Shown here: piece after piece, positions 1-11,951 of the stretch
Position numbering within the stretch: the stretch's first letter is position 1
Layout: each line of letters opens with the position of its first letter
NCBI GenBank assembly: GCA_015680685.1
Contig: MNCI01017986.1
Span: 69,001 to 133,000 of the forward strand
DNA: 64,000 bases
Direction: 5' to 3'
From: Gnetum montanum
Lineage: Eukaryota; Streptophyta; Gnetopsida; Gnetales; Gnetaceae
Notes under the pieces: model-generated
What the model saw: the letters and a program-made list of their open reading frames with translations, nothing else
The model's database searches: none
Told to the model about the DNA's origin: nothing
Translations under genes and position numbers: made by a program

Positions 1-484
1 ACAAGCAATGAGTCCACATCATCTGCCCATCCAATGAACTTTATGGTTTTCCTTGTTTTGGAAATTTGAGGTCTCTTTTCATTAAAGAAACTTTTAATTA
101 ATCAATGACTTAGGTAGTTCCAGAATCAAGAAGGTTCCAAAGGCTTGAAAAGGATGTGACTTCAAGGGGACTCAATACTCTTTGAACTCTTCTTCTTGCT
201 TGTGTGCTTGAGTGTTTTTTGCGAACTTCTTACCATTCCATACCACCCACTAGAGGAAGACAAATAACATCGTTGCATGGTGTGGTTTCCATCATTCAAA
301 AAAATGATGGGAATTCAAAGCACATCCCTTTGACATGAATAAGTCCTCACATGATGTGGTTCCCATTAAAAAAAACCATGGGAATTCAAAGCACACACCT
401 TGGACAAATAAAAGGGCCACAAGCACTAGTTATGGAACTTGAAAGACATGAACCTATGCCTAAAGGTTCCCTTTAACTTAGGCC

Positions 485-500
485 CTCTCTCTCTCTCTCT
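485..500. repeat. Short CT microsatellite
   Basis: About eight CT dinucleotides. The equivalent place in Ath-D (63904-63967) carries a much longer CT run right beside the assembly gap. Confidence 0.9.
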
Positions 501-1204
501 CACTTCCTAATTATCTCTCTCCTCTTTGTGGAATGGTGGTTTTTTTGTGGAAGTACTCTTGTGATTCAAGTGGGTGGATCAATCTTAGAGTGGCAATGTA
601 AAGTCCCTAAAAGTATATGATTTTGGTCTAGATTGACGATAGAACTTCTTGGGTCATTTTAACCACAAATATCACAAGGGGCTTCTTATGACCTCAATTT
701 GGAACTCCATTCCACCTTCTCTATCATCCATCCATGCTGCCATCATTCACCTCACTACCAGGTTCTATGTTATGCTCTATGTCTTAGTTTGATGTGTTGG
801 GATTATTGAATGGATTCTTTTAGGTTGGTCCTTAACTTGTCATGATCATTAAATCAACTATGGGGCCCATGGACCCCTTCATTGAGGTTATGCAAGGGCA
901 AAAAGGGCATGAGCCTGTTATGGGGAGGATCCACTTACATAGCTTTTAGCATGATTAGTTAAGGTTCCTTACCTTTGACATTGATACAATCTTATATTTC
1001 ATATTTTCCATTTTGTAAACTGCTCAATACTCCTTAATCTTTCATTGCATTGATCCATTAAATCAAAATTTTCTCCATTTTTTCAAATTTATGAACTTCA
1101 ACATCCTATTTTCATGATTTCATACTATTCTTAGTCTTCTAAGCTTTCATTTGGCCCCAATTTCATCAAAAAATTCCTTGTATTTTGGAAGTTTGACCAA
1201 AGTC

Positions 1205-1325
1205 AACAGTTATCAATGGTGGTTAATAGTTGTGTTGATGAGGCCTTGTCGATGCAGCTGATCACATCGATGAGGCCCTGTCAATGAGGCCTCATTGACA
1301 TGGTGCAAAAATACTATATATCCCA
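1205..1325 (+). promoter_or_regulatory. U3-like repeats and TATA box upstream of ORFx (Ath-A)
   Basis: Repeats of the type GATGAGGCC(T/C)..TCRATG occur four times and are followed by a TATA-like 'ctatatatcc' at 1314-1323. The same repeats ('atcgataaggcctcg', 'atgtcaatgaggtccc') occur upstream of the TATA box in this copy's own LTR (4905-4975). I infer a second, internal promoter for ORFx. Ath-B and Ath-C have the corresponding arrangement with different repeats. Confidence 0.45.
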
Positions 1326-1758
1326 TTGGATATTTTGGAATTTTTTGCAATTTGGTCATAACACATAGGAAATTTTTGCAATTTTTCAAAGCCCAAAATC
1401 TTCCAAAGCCCATAACCTTCAAATTGTTTGTTCAAATCACTTCGTTTTTTTGATCCTACACTTACTGAAGGTAAGATATTTATCATGGGGGCCACAAACC
1501 TTAAGATTTCCAATGAAATTTTTGAAAAGTTTTTCTAATTGCCCCCAATGGTTAGTAACCTTAGCAACATGAAAATGTCAACTCTTTCAACAATTAACCC
1601 TTCTAATAACCTCCAGGATAATTTATCAATGATAATACATAAATAAAAATAACAATTGAGTTAATTAAATTAGCCATAATCACAACTTAGCCAATGTAAC
1701 TATCCTCCAAGAGTTAAGGTATCCCAATTGTTAATCCATGGTCTTATTATGATTATAG

Positions 1759-4633
1759 ATGGCACCCAAACAAAAGTGTCCATAGGAAGGAGAACCCTCA
1801 CAACCATGGGAGAAATGACCTAGAGCTGGAAGGGACCAGCAAGAACAAGGCTAAGAACAACAAGAGGTGACCCATGCAATGGGACCTCTTTGTGAGGAAC
1901 CCAAAGTGGAATTTTTTTGATAGATTCTAGAGGAAGAAGTGCTTACTGAACAATCCCAACAAGGAGAAGCACCTGGACCTATGCCAAGGCTTGAGGTCAC
2001 TCTAACTCAAGCCTACCTAGACATCATTAAGTCCCAAGAAATCCAAAGATCAGTTCTTGAAGAGATAAACTTTGGGCCATTTTTGGAAAAAGCTCTAAGG
2101 ATGTCAAAACACAATTATAAACCTCTCCCATGTGGCAATTCATCATGTCCAGTGGAAAATGATACATGGGAGAGACCTATCTCTTCTAGAGTAGCTGAAG
2201 GCTAGGGTCCATTATAAAAATCAAGGACATTTAAGTGTCCTACTTTGTGAAGGCTATTGCATAAGCACTAGGGTTGCCAAACATTGGAACATAGTTGGCT
2301 GAAATATCAACAAAAGGTGATCCTGAGGCAAAAAGCAAATAAACTCAGTAATGCTATGGGATGGACTGTAAGGAGTATTGTGCATTCACACTAGCAGAGC
2401 AAATTTATTTCAAGATTGCGACCTATCACCTTAATCCAACAATGAGGCCAAGCAAGGTGACTGCTTTCTCTACCCGAGCATGCGCTACTCTAAGCGAGAA
2501 ATTTCCCATTAACCTTCCATAGTTGATTTATTTGGAGATCAAAAAGCACTTCAAGGAGAATGAATGTGGAAGGAAAACCTTGTCCTTTTTGTGCCTTATT
2601 GGGAAACTTTGTAAGAGGGTAGGTATTATTTGCTATTCAGATGACACTCTCAGGCATGCTCCCTTGGCCTCATGGGTAGAAATCATGAAGGATAAGATGC
2701 CAACAATCACTCAAGAAGAGGAGCTACCATCACCACCACCCACTCAGGAGATAACATCAGAGGCCTGCATAGTCCTTAAGCATGTATAGCAAATCTAAGA
2801 ATAGATCTTGAGCAAACAAGGGCAAGAAGCAACAATGAGTGGGGTAGATCCATCTGTGTATCGGTCAGCAATGAGTCATTGACCAGCAATGAGTCACCTT
2901 AATAAGGTGGCTTGAATAGTTAGCTAGATGGAGAGAAGTGGTTCCATTTTCTCTACCCAAAGAATGTAGATACCTTCAAGGTTAGATCCCAATGCTCAAG
3001 AAGTGATGGTGTCATTAGCAACACATCATCTATTCCCAAAAATCTCTAGGAATGTCATCACTTTCTCGATGAGGTTAGAGGAAGGTGAAGAGGTAACTGT
3101 CTTGGTGATGCAGCACCAAGGGTAGGAGATAGTGATAGAAGTGGTAGTTGATCATGTAGCTGAAGCACTAAATGCAACCACAATGTTTGTACCAAATGCA
3201 TCTGCACTCCAAGATGTGTAGACATTCGCAGGCATAGTCAGCGGAAAAGTGAATGCAGCCCAACATTAACAATTATTAGAATGATTGGTAGGAACCAGGC
3301 AACCGACCCTAGACATCTTTGATCTCCCAAAGAACATCACTGCAACCTCATCGAAGCTGATGAATGCAAGGGGTAGATGCATTATTTTGGAAGGGCAACT
3401 AGAAGTGACCCAAGAGCAAAATAAATGCTTGGCCACGTAGGTTGTTGAACTTCATGGCCGACTTGGAAAATAAGCAATTCTTAGCCTAGTAATGACAAGA
3501 GATGAAGTTATCAAATAAATTCAAGAATGATTTCAAAAGGCTTAGGAGGAAGTAATAATGGTCATCTTCAAATAGTCCATGGAAGAAACTGAAACGCACT
3601 CAATCAAAAAGAACTTGAATTAGATGCACCAGGAGAATGAAGCATTGACTGTGTAAAATCATCGCCTGTGAAATGTTGATGCTCATAAAGATCAAATGCA
3701 AGAGTTTATTCATTAATTGTAGGAGCAACTTGCCAGAGTAAACACTAAATTAAGGAAATTGACAACAAAGAACCACAATCTATTAATGGAGGAGGTATGC
3801 ACCTTGCAACAAAAGTCTGCCATCGAGATCGCTGCCTAGAAGAATGAAGCTTTCAAATTTAAGAGAGTGAAAAATCACTATAAGTAAAAGATTAGCTTGT
3901 AAAAGGAAATTAATGAAAAAGAAATCCAAATGGTAAGGCTAAAGTGAATGAAGCCCTCCAATAACTCCAACAAGAAAGAGAGATGTGGTAGCCCATCCTT
4001 GATGTGATTGATGCCTACAAAAAAGTGGAGATCTACTAAAAGGAGTTGTAGATTGAAGAAATGATAGAGTATATGGAGTTGGCCAATCTTCATTAGAAAA
4101 ACCTAACAATGTTGATAGCTGAATGACCGTAGTCGAAATTTGAGAAATAGGTGGCTAGCTTGTATTTGCTATACGAGGTGAAGTTCAAACACCACAAGGA
4201 CACCAAGCAAAAGCTTGAGACTACTAACATTGAACTCGAAGTTCTCAAAGGACAATTTATAGATCAATGATCCATCGCTAAGGACCTAGCCAAACGGATG
4301 AATGACTACTAGGAGTTGAAGAAAATAGTGAGAGCATTTGACATTGAACACAAATATTTTGCTACTTAGTTCATCAATGTCAAGGAGTTGTTTCTAGTGA
4401 TTCTGTGTCCTTGGGATGTGCTTGTTCCAACCCACATTGGGGATGTTGTGTGGATGGTGCATGATCCTAGGAGTAAGGAGGAGAAAATGAAAGAACTGCG
4501 AGATGCTTTTTGCCTCCCACTTGAAGTTGCAACAGCAGCAAGACAACCATAGCCATCTCAACCACCGCTAGTCCATGAAGTTGATGAAGGTCCCTCAGAG
4601 CCTCAAGAACCGCCACCACCTAGGACCATTTAA
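1759..4633 (+). pseudogene. ORFx (env-position ORF) of Ath-A, decayed
   Basis: Extra ORF between pol and the 3' LTR, about 2.9 kb. The start is the ATG at 1759, which aligns with ATGs at 51850 in Ath-C and 25790 (minus) in Ath-B. The N-terminal part (about 2370-2690) has YFKIATYH, then TLSFLCLIGKLC and a GIICYSDD-like motif. This pattern resembles the 'putative plant transposon protein' domain found in plant Athila-type proteins (recognised by eye). The second half is a coiled coil with the shared block MEEVCTLQQK and later INEKEIQM. The C-terminus ends in PPPPRTI and a TAA at 4631-4633, matching PPPRTT in the other two copies. Many TAG/TAA/TGA codons and frameshifts break it. Function unknown; it is not a recognisable envelope protein. 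Confidence 0.65.
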
Positions 4634-4867
4634 TTTTCTCCAATAAGCTTTACACCATTAAAGAGCGTGTTGTCCAATTTTTGAAAATTTGTGTTATGGT
4701 GTTCAATTTTGTGTCCTAAACACCACCATTTTTGTAATGTGTTGATTCATACACCTGGGCACTCCATTTTTTGTCAAAATTAGTCAGTTGTTTTGTTGAA
4801 GAAAAGTCAATCAATAATCCCATACCTTTCTAATTTTGTAAAAAAACTCGAGGATGAGTTTTCTTTT

Positions 4868-4880
4868 AATTGTGAGGGTA
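4868..4880 (+). promoter_or_regulatory. Polypurine tract of Ath-A
   Basis: 'attgtgagggta' lies directly before the LTR start TGATGA. The equivalent is 'gtcgtgggggta' at 41099-41110 and, reversed, at 22799-22810. It would prime plus-strand DNA synthesis. Confidence 0.6.
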
Positions 4881-5785
4881 TGATGAGTCATCACTGGTTG
4901 GCTACATCGATAAGGCCTCGTCAACAAGGCCCTATTGATGCATCTCCTCCTATGTCAATGAGGTCCCATTGATGTAGTGTTTGTCTGTTCCTATAAATAT
5001 GTGCCTTCCAACCGCATTTATGGAAATCTAAATTTTAGCAGCAACAAAGCTCTTGCATTTTTTCCATTCAAAAGTTAGAATTTTTTCCCTAAGTGTCCAC
5101 AGCAAGAGTGATTGAATGTAGGAATCTTTATTCGAGCACTGTTGTACTTGATAATTATAGTGTGTGTAGTAATAAAGATGAGCTTTTTGATAAACCTTGT
5201 AGCACTTTGGATAAATTAACTCTTTTATTTATGCATTCAATGTTTTCAATTATTTGTTAATTTTTCTCAATTATTTTGCAAATATTTTCCAACAATTGTG
5301 TTAATGAGGTTATTAAGCTAGTAAATTAAATACATAAGTATGATCGCTTCGAGTGTAACATTATTGCTTGGTAGTCCTAGCAACATTATTGCTTGGTATG
5401 CCTAGTAGCATAGCGCTTGGTCACCCAGTAGTAGATACGTGCATTCAAGACATGTATAGAAAGTAAGAATGGATACTTATGTTAGGATTAGTTAAATGCT
5501 AGTAAATTAGTTAATTTATATTAATTAATCAAATTATTTTTATCCATATTTGAGAACTGGTCTATAAAACATAAAAAATGATAAAAATTGAATACTTTAG
5601 TTACACTTAACCATATCGCGAATGCCACAAGTGTAATTGGGAAGACAACGATTGACCTTAAGGATAGATTCACTTCCTAAAGGGCTAGTGCATTGGAAAC
5701 GATGAAGACTGCAAAATACAACTAGATCACACATGAATGCTTTGTGATTCCTATGGTTGGATGTAGAGCTACCTCACTGCTCATA
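4881..5785 (+). repeat. 3' LTR of Ath-A
   Basis: Starts TGATGAGTCATC after the polypurine tract and ends near 'ctgctcata', close to the family end 'ctcatca'. It contains TATA 'cctataaata' (4990-4999), 'aataaagatgagc' shared with other LTRs as a possible poly(A) region, and U5 words ('gcttggta', 'cctatggttgg') found in all LTRs of this family. Beyond it the Tat-H integrase resumes. Confidence 0.75.
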
Positions 5786-5960
5786 TCTAAGCATCTGATC
5801 TTCACCACCATTGCCTTGGGTGCTATGTGATCTTTGCAAAGTCTGTCGTGGACTTGTTCAATGATCATCTGTGCTTCGCTGTTGCTAACGTAGGTCAATA
5901 GTATGCCATCATAGGATCTGTGGCACAAAGTGCTATCACCCATGATGATGTACTGCCATG
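5786..5960 (-). pseudogene. Tat-H integrase N-terminus, truncated
   Basis: Reads SYDGILLTYVSNSEAQ then EQVHDRLCKDH and ends near KIRCLD. This is the zinc-binding N-terminus typical of Tat integrases, with the two histidines of the HHCC motif visible. The reading ends exactly at the Ath-A LTR, before the two cysteines and the catalytic core. The rest presumably lies left of Ath-A, outside the window. Confidence 0.65.
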
Positions 5961-6164
5961 ATTGCTTTCACATTGCATCCTTTTGGGTATTAGTTAGATG
6001 CTGTAGAGGTTCACCCTATAGAAGGTTGCCTTAATGTCATCATACCACTTTACTGGATGGGTTGTGCTTACTATAGCTATGAATGCAATGTCAATTGTTT
6101 GTGTGACAAGCACAATGTAATATGCCACCATGGTGGGCAATGCATGAAACATTTCAAGTGTAAT

Positions 6165-6430
6165 GCTTAAGGCTAACATAGCTAATGCATTAATAATTGA
6201 GTTTTCATTGTGGGGAATATGCTAAACATCAATGGTTGTAAATTTCTTGAGTAATTGCTTCACCAAGTTACAATAAGGTTTTAAGTGTTGAGCTTTATAA
6301 GAGTAAACCTCTATAACTTGGTTGATGAGTACTTTCAAGTCACCTTGGACTACTAGGTTTTGTATCCCTAGGTCATAAGCTGCTAAGATACCCTAAAGGA
6401 GACTCTCATACTATATGACATTATTAGTGC
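6165..6430 (-). pseudogene. Tat-H second (archaeal-type) RNase H domain
   Basis: The minus strand reads YESLLQGILAAYDLGIQNL, VQGDLKVLINQV, LKPYCNLVKQLL, HIPHNENSIINALAMLA. This matches the extra RNase H carried by plant Tat elements, usually (N)..YEAL..GL..A..LGI, GDS..V..Q, and ..N..ADALA. The GD acidic residue is kept; the last catalytic Asp of DALA is Asn. At least one in-frame stop is present. A second RNase H next to the normal one is diagnostic of Tat-type elements. Confidence 0.7.
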
Positions 6431-6559
6431 ATGGAAATGCAAAATAATATGTGAAGGGTCAAATCTCCCTGAAGGGGAATGTGATTATGGCAATGGTGCT
6501 ATCCCCTTGAGAGGTTGAAGCACCATTGAAGTGTAAAAGTGCCTCAAAGTTATTAGGCA

Positions 6560-7184
6560 CTTTCCTTATGCTAGTGACATGCTCATCTGGAAATTCTAGA
6601 TCTATCATTGCTTGGTCATCAATTGGGGAAGATATAAGTTGTGTGATTACTACTTGACCTTTTGTTGATGCTTATGTAATGTAATGTAGGTCAAACTCTA
6701 TAGTTATTGCTTTCCAATGTGTAATGCAATTTTTCTCATAAGTATTCATTGTAATCACTTGGAGTACATTGTTTTTGTAGATGATGTTGACTTGGTTGCA
6801 GAAAATATAATGCCTTCACTTCTTAAGTGCGAAGACTAAGGCAAGGTAAATTTTTTTCACATTGTTGTACTTTGCTTCATAGGCAACTAATGCATGGCTT
6901 AGGTAGTACGCCAAGACCTTGGTGCCATTATCTCACTTTTGACAAAGCAAAGAAGTGATGGACGTGTTTGAGGTAGTAAGATAGATGTAGAAAGGTTTAT
7001 CTTCTTGTGGAGGGTAGACCATTGGAAGTTGAGTTAGCTCCTGTTTAAGGTTGTCAAATGTCATTGGGCATTAAGCTGTCTACTCATTATGGACTCCCTT
7101 TTTGAGCAAGTGTTGCATTAGCTATAACTTGTCGATCAACTATGAGATAAACCATCGTATGAATTGCAATATGCCTTGTAACCC
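6560..7184 (-). pseudogene. Tat-H RT connection and first RNase H
   Basis: Follows the RT palm without interruption. Readable blocks on the minus strand are CPMTFDNLKQELTQLPMVYP, PFYIYLTTSNTSITSLL, KVLAYYLSHALVAYEAKY and YLALVFALKK. These follow the order of the RT thumb/connection and Ty3-type RNase H (YVSKAL..AE.RY..IEK..LAL). Stops and frame changes are frequent. Confidence 0.65.
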
Positions 7185-7605
7185 TCATAGCTTCTTAAGA
7201 TTGGTCGGTGGTGCTAAGTTGACAATGGCCTTAACCTGATTAGGGTCTATGTGTATGCTTGCTTTAGATACTATGAAACCTAGCATGTGGCCTATCTTGA
7301 CATTGAAGACATATTTCTTAGGATTTAGCCTAAGTTCATGCTTCAAGAAATGTTCGAGCACAAGGCCTAAGTCACCTACATGGTTTTGTGATGCCTTGGA
7401 TTTAACTGCTATGTCATCAATGTAATCATTGAGTAGACTTAACAGGTAATTACTAAACATGTACATCATGGCTCGTTAATAAGTCACTCTTACGTTCTTG
7501 AGCTCAAAGGGCAGCATTGTGTAGTAAAATGTACCCTAAGGGGTCATGAAGGCAGTGCTGAGCTAGTGCTTTGGGTTGATTTGAATCTGGTTGTAACTTG
7601 AGAAC
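7185..7605 (-). pseudogene. Tat-H reverse transcriptase, C-terminal half
   Basis: Minus-strand reading begins FSSYNQIQINP, then a TPxGTFYYTMLPFELKN-like block, then the catalytic YIDD (codons at 7424-7413), then HELRLNPKKYVFNV and GFIVSKASIHIDPNQVKAI. These are RT palm and thumb motifs of a Tat element. The catalytic YxDD is intact. The upstream half of the domain lies at 19796-20457, separated by the ~12.2-kb Tat-N insertion. The two halves together lack only a few residues around the first catalytic Asp (the FxDG position), lost or rearranged at the junction. Confidence 0.75.
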
Positions 7606-7623
7606 CTATGGCATGATCAACTA

Positions 7624-7701
7624 CCTACTCGCTTGTTGTTATTGGTTAACTTGAGAATCTGGTACTTCTCAAGTTGGTACCAATAACAACAAGCGAGTAG
7701 G
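7624..7701. repeat. Long near-perfect inverted repeat at the Tat-N left junction
   Basis: The left arm (7624-7657) starts 'cctactcgcttgttgttatt' and the right arm (7666-7701) ends in its reverse complement 'aataacaacaagcgagtagg'. The arms are 34 and 36 nt, pair apart from a 2-nt difference, and have an 8-nt loop. It sits where the 5' LTR/PBS of Tat-N should be. Confidence 0.85.
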
Positions 7702-8018
7702 TGCTTTGGGGAGGGCCTGAACCATTTCTGTCTACATTTTTAATTAGCACTTAGTCAAAACTCTGGATGTTCTAGAGAGCATAACAAGTTCTCAGAGCAT
7801 AGCAAGCTCCAGCGTAGCGAGTGTAGCGCTAGAGTTGGCCATTTTTAGCAGTTTTCACACTTTTAGCATTTTTTTCCCTGCATTTTTATACTTAGCATTT
7901 TTTTCTTTCATTTTTATACTTATCCATTTTCCTGCTACTAGAAGATTTAGTCATTTTTTTCGTTTTCAAAGTTAGACATTTTCTACAAATAACAATTTTC
8001 ACAACCCAATTTGTGAAT

Positions 8019-10462
8019 ATGAATCCAGATCAACCTTCTACATCAATGCCTAACACGTTTGATACCACAATCCAACCAAAGAGAACCAAACTAAGCCCTG
8101 AACAATATAACTTCATTTGTGTAAAAATCCAAGCCAACTTGTTTATCGATCATGTGGAAAGGGAAGCGAAATGAGATTATGAACTTGTCCACGAAGGAGG
8201 TCATGAGTTCATCCCTTCAGCATTTGATATAATCCCGTTGTCTGAACACCATCATAGACTCATATCCCAACTTCTTATGGCTAGAAGTCAAGCCTTACAG
8301 CTACCGCCAATAGAGCCTCAAGATGAGGAAGATGATTTTGCAACCCAATCCGAACATGGAGATTCCTACCATACCATTAGTCCCCATGCCTACAAAAACC
8401 CATTGTTCCACCCTTTCTTGAAAGAAACCGTGCTTCCTTCATCATCCGTAAACACTCGAGCACCAGTTTCCTGACAAGAGGTACCTACTTCCATTCCTAT
8501 CTTCTCCGTACCCAATAATTTTCATTCTGATGCATCTACTTCCATCATTCCTCCACAAGTACAGTCCCAAAAACTCCCTTCCCAAACTAATGTAGGGTCA
8601 ATCTTTTGACCTCAAGTAATTGGAATGCCATTAGTCATACCAGCTTCCACATCCACCCATTACATACCTCAGGTATAAATCCATGGAGCACCATTGATTA
8701 CTCCAACCCAACACGTTCAGGGTGTTACCTCATAACCTGTGGCTGGGCAATGGGTTCCACCAGTAGTCTTAGTTCCAAATACCATTCCACCACAACAAAC
8801 ATGAGCCCAACAACCTCTCTTTCCACAAATAATGCAACAATTAAATCATTATCATCCACAATCCACTCAATCCACTGGTTTGCCTACCGCCCAAGAATGA
8901 GCAGACATAAAAAAATGATGCACTCCTTGGCAGAGAAATTAAAATGCCTTAAAATTGCAAACACTGAGGAAATCAAGGTACTAGACTTCTATCAACATGA
9001 TCCAATCAACCCCTCAGTTCCACTGTTAACCTTGTCAAAGGGAGTCTCGTTACCTCAATTGACCAAGTACAATGGAGAGGGAGACCCAAATTCCCACCTA
9101 GTGACATTCCGAACTAAAAGTCTTTTGCTTCAGGCATGGCCCCATGTAATTTTGCATGTGTTTGCTATGTCCTTAACAAAAATAGCCTTAGACCGGTACC
9201 GAGCCTTACCCCGTAGCTCTATATCTTCTTTTGAAGATTTGTTACACCAGTTTGTCACCCGTTTCAAATACAATCTGAAACCTAAAGCCACATTAGATAG
9301 CTTGATTCAAATTGAACAAGCACCTTTACATCCAGCATAGAAATTTATCCAAAGATGGAGTGCAGCCCTGAATGAACTTCATGATCCTATTCCTAAAACG
9401 TATATGCTTACCATCCTTAAGGCAGTCACAAATGACTTCATTAAATCAAAGCTCTATTATCTAAAATCCCGTACTTTGAGTTAGACATTTGTACAAATTA
9501 AGGACATAGAGGAAGCAATGCAAGCTTGTAATGACCCAACTTATGTGGCCTACAAAAATCAACATACTCGCAAGAAAAACACAACTGAGGCAACAGTAGC
9601 CGCAATCACAAAAGCAACCAACTAGGGCCCAAAAGATAAGCAACCTAAAGCCCAAGCTAATAAAGCCGCCAACTTTGGCACCAACTCACCTACATTGGTA
9701 GGAGCCACCCCAAAGTCCAACGTTCAACACAAGGACCACTCAAAGTACACACCACTACCATTGTAACCCTCTGAACTATTGGAGCAACTCTTGAAAGTTG
9801 GGCAAATCCAACAAAAACACATATCGGAGATTACCTGCCAAAAACATAATAGGTACTGTGAGCTACTAAGGAACCCCACCTTAGCAGTACCAAATGAGCC
9901 CCCGATCCCACAACATTTTAAATTGGACCAATACTATCATTACCATCAAATGGCTGGTCACAGTACAAACAACTATCATGCCTTGCAAGATGACCTACAT
10001 GGAATGATAGAACAAGGCCAACTAGTGGTTGACATGGCAAGTCAATCCAACATAGACGATGCCTCCTATGTCATAAACTCAATTAGCATAGGTGGCAAGC
10101 CCAAACCTGTGCAAAAACCTTTTGTGATCCGTGTGCCTCCTAGCAAGGCAAGGATTCCCCTAGCCTCCACAAACAAGAGGCCTCCCTTTGTTATCAAGGT
10201 GCCACCCCAGGCACCCACAACACCCTTTGTGGTCAAGGCTCCACAACATTCATCTGCTAAGACATTAAACTGGCATGACTCATTTTCTAAGACATTAAAT
10301 TGGCATGAAGTAGCAACAAAAACTGCTAAGAAACCTTTTGTCATAAGAGTGCCACAACGTGATGGCCCCTCACCTACCCAAAGCCCAATAGTGGGCAACA
10401 TCTCGATCCCTCCTTATTTAAGGGTTGACCGCACTAGCAACTTGGGTAGGCCCACCAAATGA
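8019..10462 (+). pseudogene. gag of Tat-N, unit 1
   Basis: Structural polyprotein of a Tat element. The ATG at 8019 (MNPDQPST) aligns with the Tat-H gag start at 38983 (MNVE.PST). Order: N-terminal segment, Pro/Gln-rich stretch (8500-8890, with one frame change near 8900), capsid core YNGEGDPNSHLVTF..ALDRYRALP..SFEDLLHQF (9070-9260), then a nucleocapsid-like knuckle region (about 9930-9990). There two cysteines have become Tyr compared with the CHYH..SHSTDNC form of unit 2. Pro-rich repeats of the type KPFVIRVPP follow (10110-10370). Stops at 8472, about 9338 and about 9625, plus frameshifts, disable it. Confidence 0.7.
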
Positions 10463-10700
10463 GAACACAAGAGGACAAACGAACACCTCTCAACTCCCAT
10501 GGCCAAAGCAAAGAACTTGCAAACAACAACTGAACACTAGGATCCCTACCCCCAAGGAAACCAAGCCTAAGTCCCCCTCCCGAGAGGTCTGCCTCTCAAG
10601 CTTCACAGAGAAAGTCAAAGCCAACACAACGACCAACAACATAGACTTCGTAGCTGCACTAGCCCAAGTAAAATAAATGCTAAAATAGAAGAACACAACG
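10463..10700 (+). other. gag-protease linker of Tat-N unit 1
   Basis: Lys/Ser/Thr-rich linker ending ALAQVK, then TAA and TAG in the protease frame just before the protease ATG at 10701. Tat-H has a stop at the same VK position (near 36090, minus). Confidence 0.5.
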
Positions 10701-11207
10701 ATGAGTTTGTACGACCTAGTCATGACTTCAGCCACTCACCGTGAAGCCTTGGCTCAAACGTTAGCATCCATTCCTGTTATAGAGAACATCCCTGCAAACA
10801 AAGAATCCATTCATGAAATGATTTTGCAACAGACACCACAAGGATTGGGTTCAAATCCCTTAGCCTTTCGCGACGATGCAGTTAAAGTCAACCCCGAACG
10901 AGGGGAAGTCACTACAGCTTCAATATCCATTAGCATTCGTGTTGGGCAGTGCACCATCCGCAGAGTGCATGTTGACGATGGTGCAGCAATGAACGTAGTC
11001 CTGTACTTTGTCATCGACAAGCTAGGCCTGGCAGATGAAATCAGGCCAACCAAAACCACATGTCTAAAATCCTTCAATGGATCACATGTCACAGTGAAGG
11101 GTACAATCAACTTAGCCTTTGTAGTGGGAGAGCAATTCCCCACTAGTGCATATTTCACTGTCATAGAGGAGATGCCAGGTTTCAAGATGATTCTAGGTAG
11201 GCCTTAG
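10701..11207 (+). pseudogene. Retropepsin-like protease of Tat-N, unit 1
   Basis: Open for 168 codons. It shows the aspartic-protease start HVDDGAAMNVV (Tat-type DDGA in place of DTGA), a flap-like region, and ends EEMPGF..MILGRP, the usual I-L-G-R end of retropepsins. The MSLYDLVMTSATHREAL lead-in matches Tat-H (MTSSIHHE). Unit 2 (15363-15869) differs at about 11 of 168 residues. It would cleave the gag polyprotein. The frame is intact, but the flanking gag is broken. Confidence 0.75.
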
Positions 11208-11624
11208 CTAGCTCAACTAAGGGCCATCTCCTCTCCCATCCACCAATAAATCCACCTTCCATACGAAGGTGGTCAAGTTATCATCCATGGTAATAACATT
11301 TCCTCTTCGACTATCCACGACATAGACATGGTGCAAGTTTTGGAAGAAGAGTTTCTTAATGGTACACCTACAACAACCAATGCAACGCTTAAGGCTAACA
11401 TACTCGAACGAGTGGTTGAAGCCGACAACCCCCTAGAGGATCCTAAACCTTACATGCTCCCTAATCCATGCCTAGTTAGGAAGCAACTACATGACCAAGA
11501 CTCTCCCTTGGCTGAAAATGTGCTTGATGCTTGCCTACCTTCTGCCTACCCCTCTGACATGCATTTTTTAACTTTTGTTTACATTGCACTAGCCTATGCA
11601 TTTACATTTTGCTCGCTCACTTAG
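11208..11624 (+). pseudogene. Post-protease polyprotein segment, Tat-N unit 1
   Basis: Continues after the protease stop with a segment that includes LPYEGGQVIIHGNN (conserved as LPYESGEVIIHGDN in Tat-H), VQVLEEEF and LVRKQLHDQDSPLAENVLD. Homology to Tat-H fades after about 11530, where an intron donor is likely. Confidence 0.5.
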
Positions 11625-11951
11625 ATCATGCATTTTTCTTTGTTTACACATTCGTCAGCTCAGTTTACACATTGCATTTGAAAAACATCAAACATAAAAC
11701 TACAAAAACACATGGCCCAAAAAGGCCTTAAACTAGCTTACGGCTTGGAACGGCCTAAAACTATCACTTTTTGCATTGCTTTTCTTTCATTCATACATTC
11801 TAACTCTATGTACGATAGGTGTCACTTGATGTTGTTTTCTTCCTAGTTGATTTTTTTGTAGGATGTCGTAGGCACGTAGCATGACCATGCATGCAGCATT
11901 ACACTTTACACAAGCAAGGTAAGCATCAGTCCACTATGACTATAAACTGAC

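Larger units (their letters stand above)
1..1758 (+). other. Non-coding leader between pol and ORFx of Ath-A
   Basis: No convincing coding frame. It aligns piecewise with 49990-51849 in Ath-C and, reversed, with 25791-28150 in Ath-B. It contains a CT microsatellite (485-500), a conserved block ending in GGGGAGGATCCACTT (about 885-945), and a repeat-plus-TATA segment (1205-1325). Short open frames on the minus strand at 1213-1513 cross that repeat segment and have no recognisable content. Confidence 0.6.
1..5785 (+). mobile_element. Athila-like LTR retrotransposon Ath-A, 3' part
   Basis: Leader, ORFx and 3' LTR of an Athila-like element whose gag-pol end lies outside the window. Base 7 onward aligns with Ath-D from about 62757 (the words 'ccacatcatc' and 'aaaaggatgtgacttcaa', and the block around 'atggtgtggtt'), which places the window start just downstream of the integrase region. 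The right end interrupts the integrase of Tat-H. The target duplication cannot be tested because the left end is missing. Confidence 0.75.

Noticed and set aside
1749-1761. 'gattatag' before the ORFx ATG as a splice acceptor (also 51842-51850)
   Set aside because: Ath-B lacks the AG at this place, so conservation does not support a splice site.
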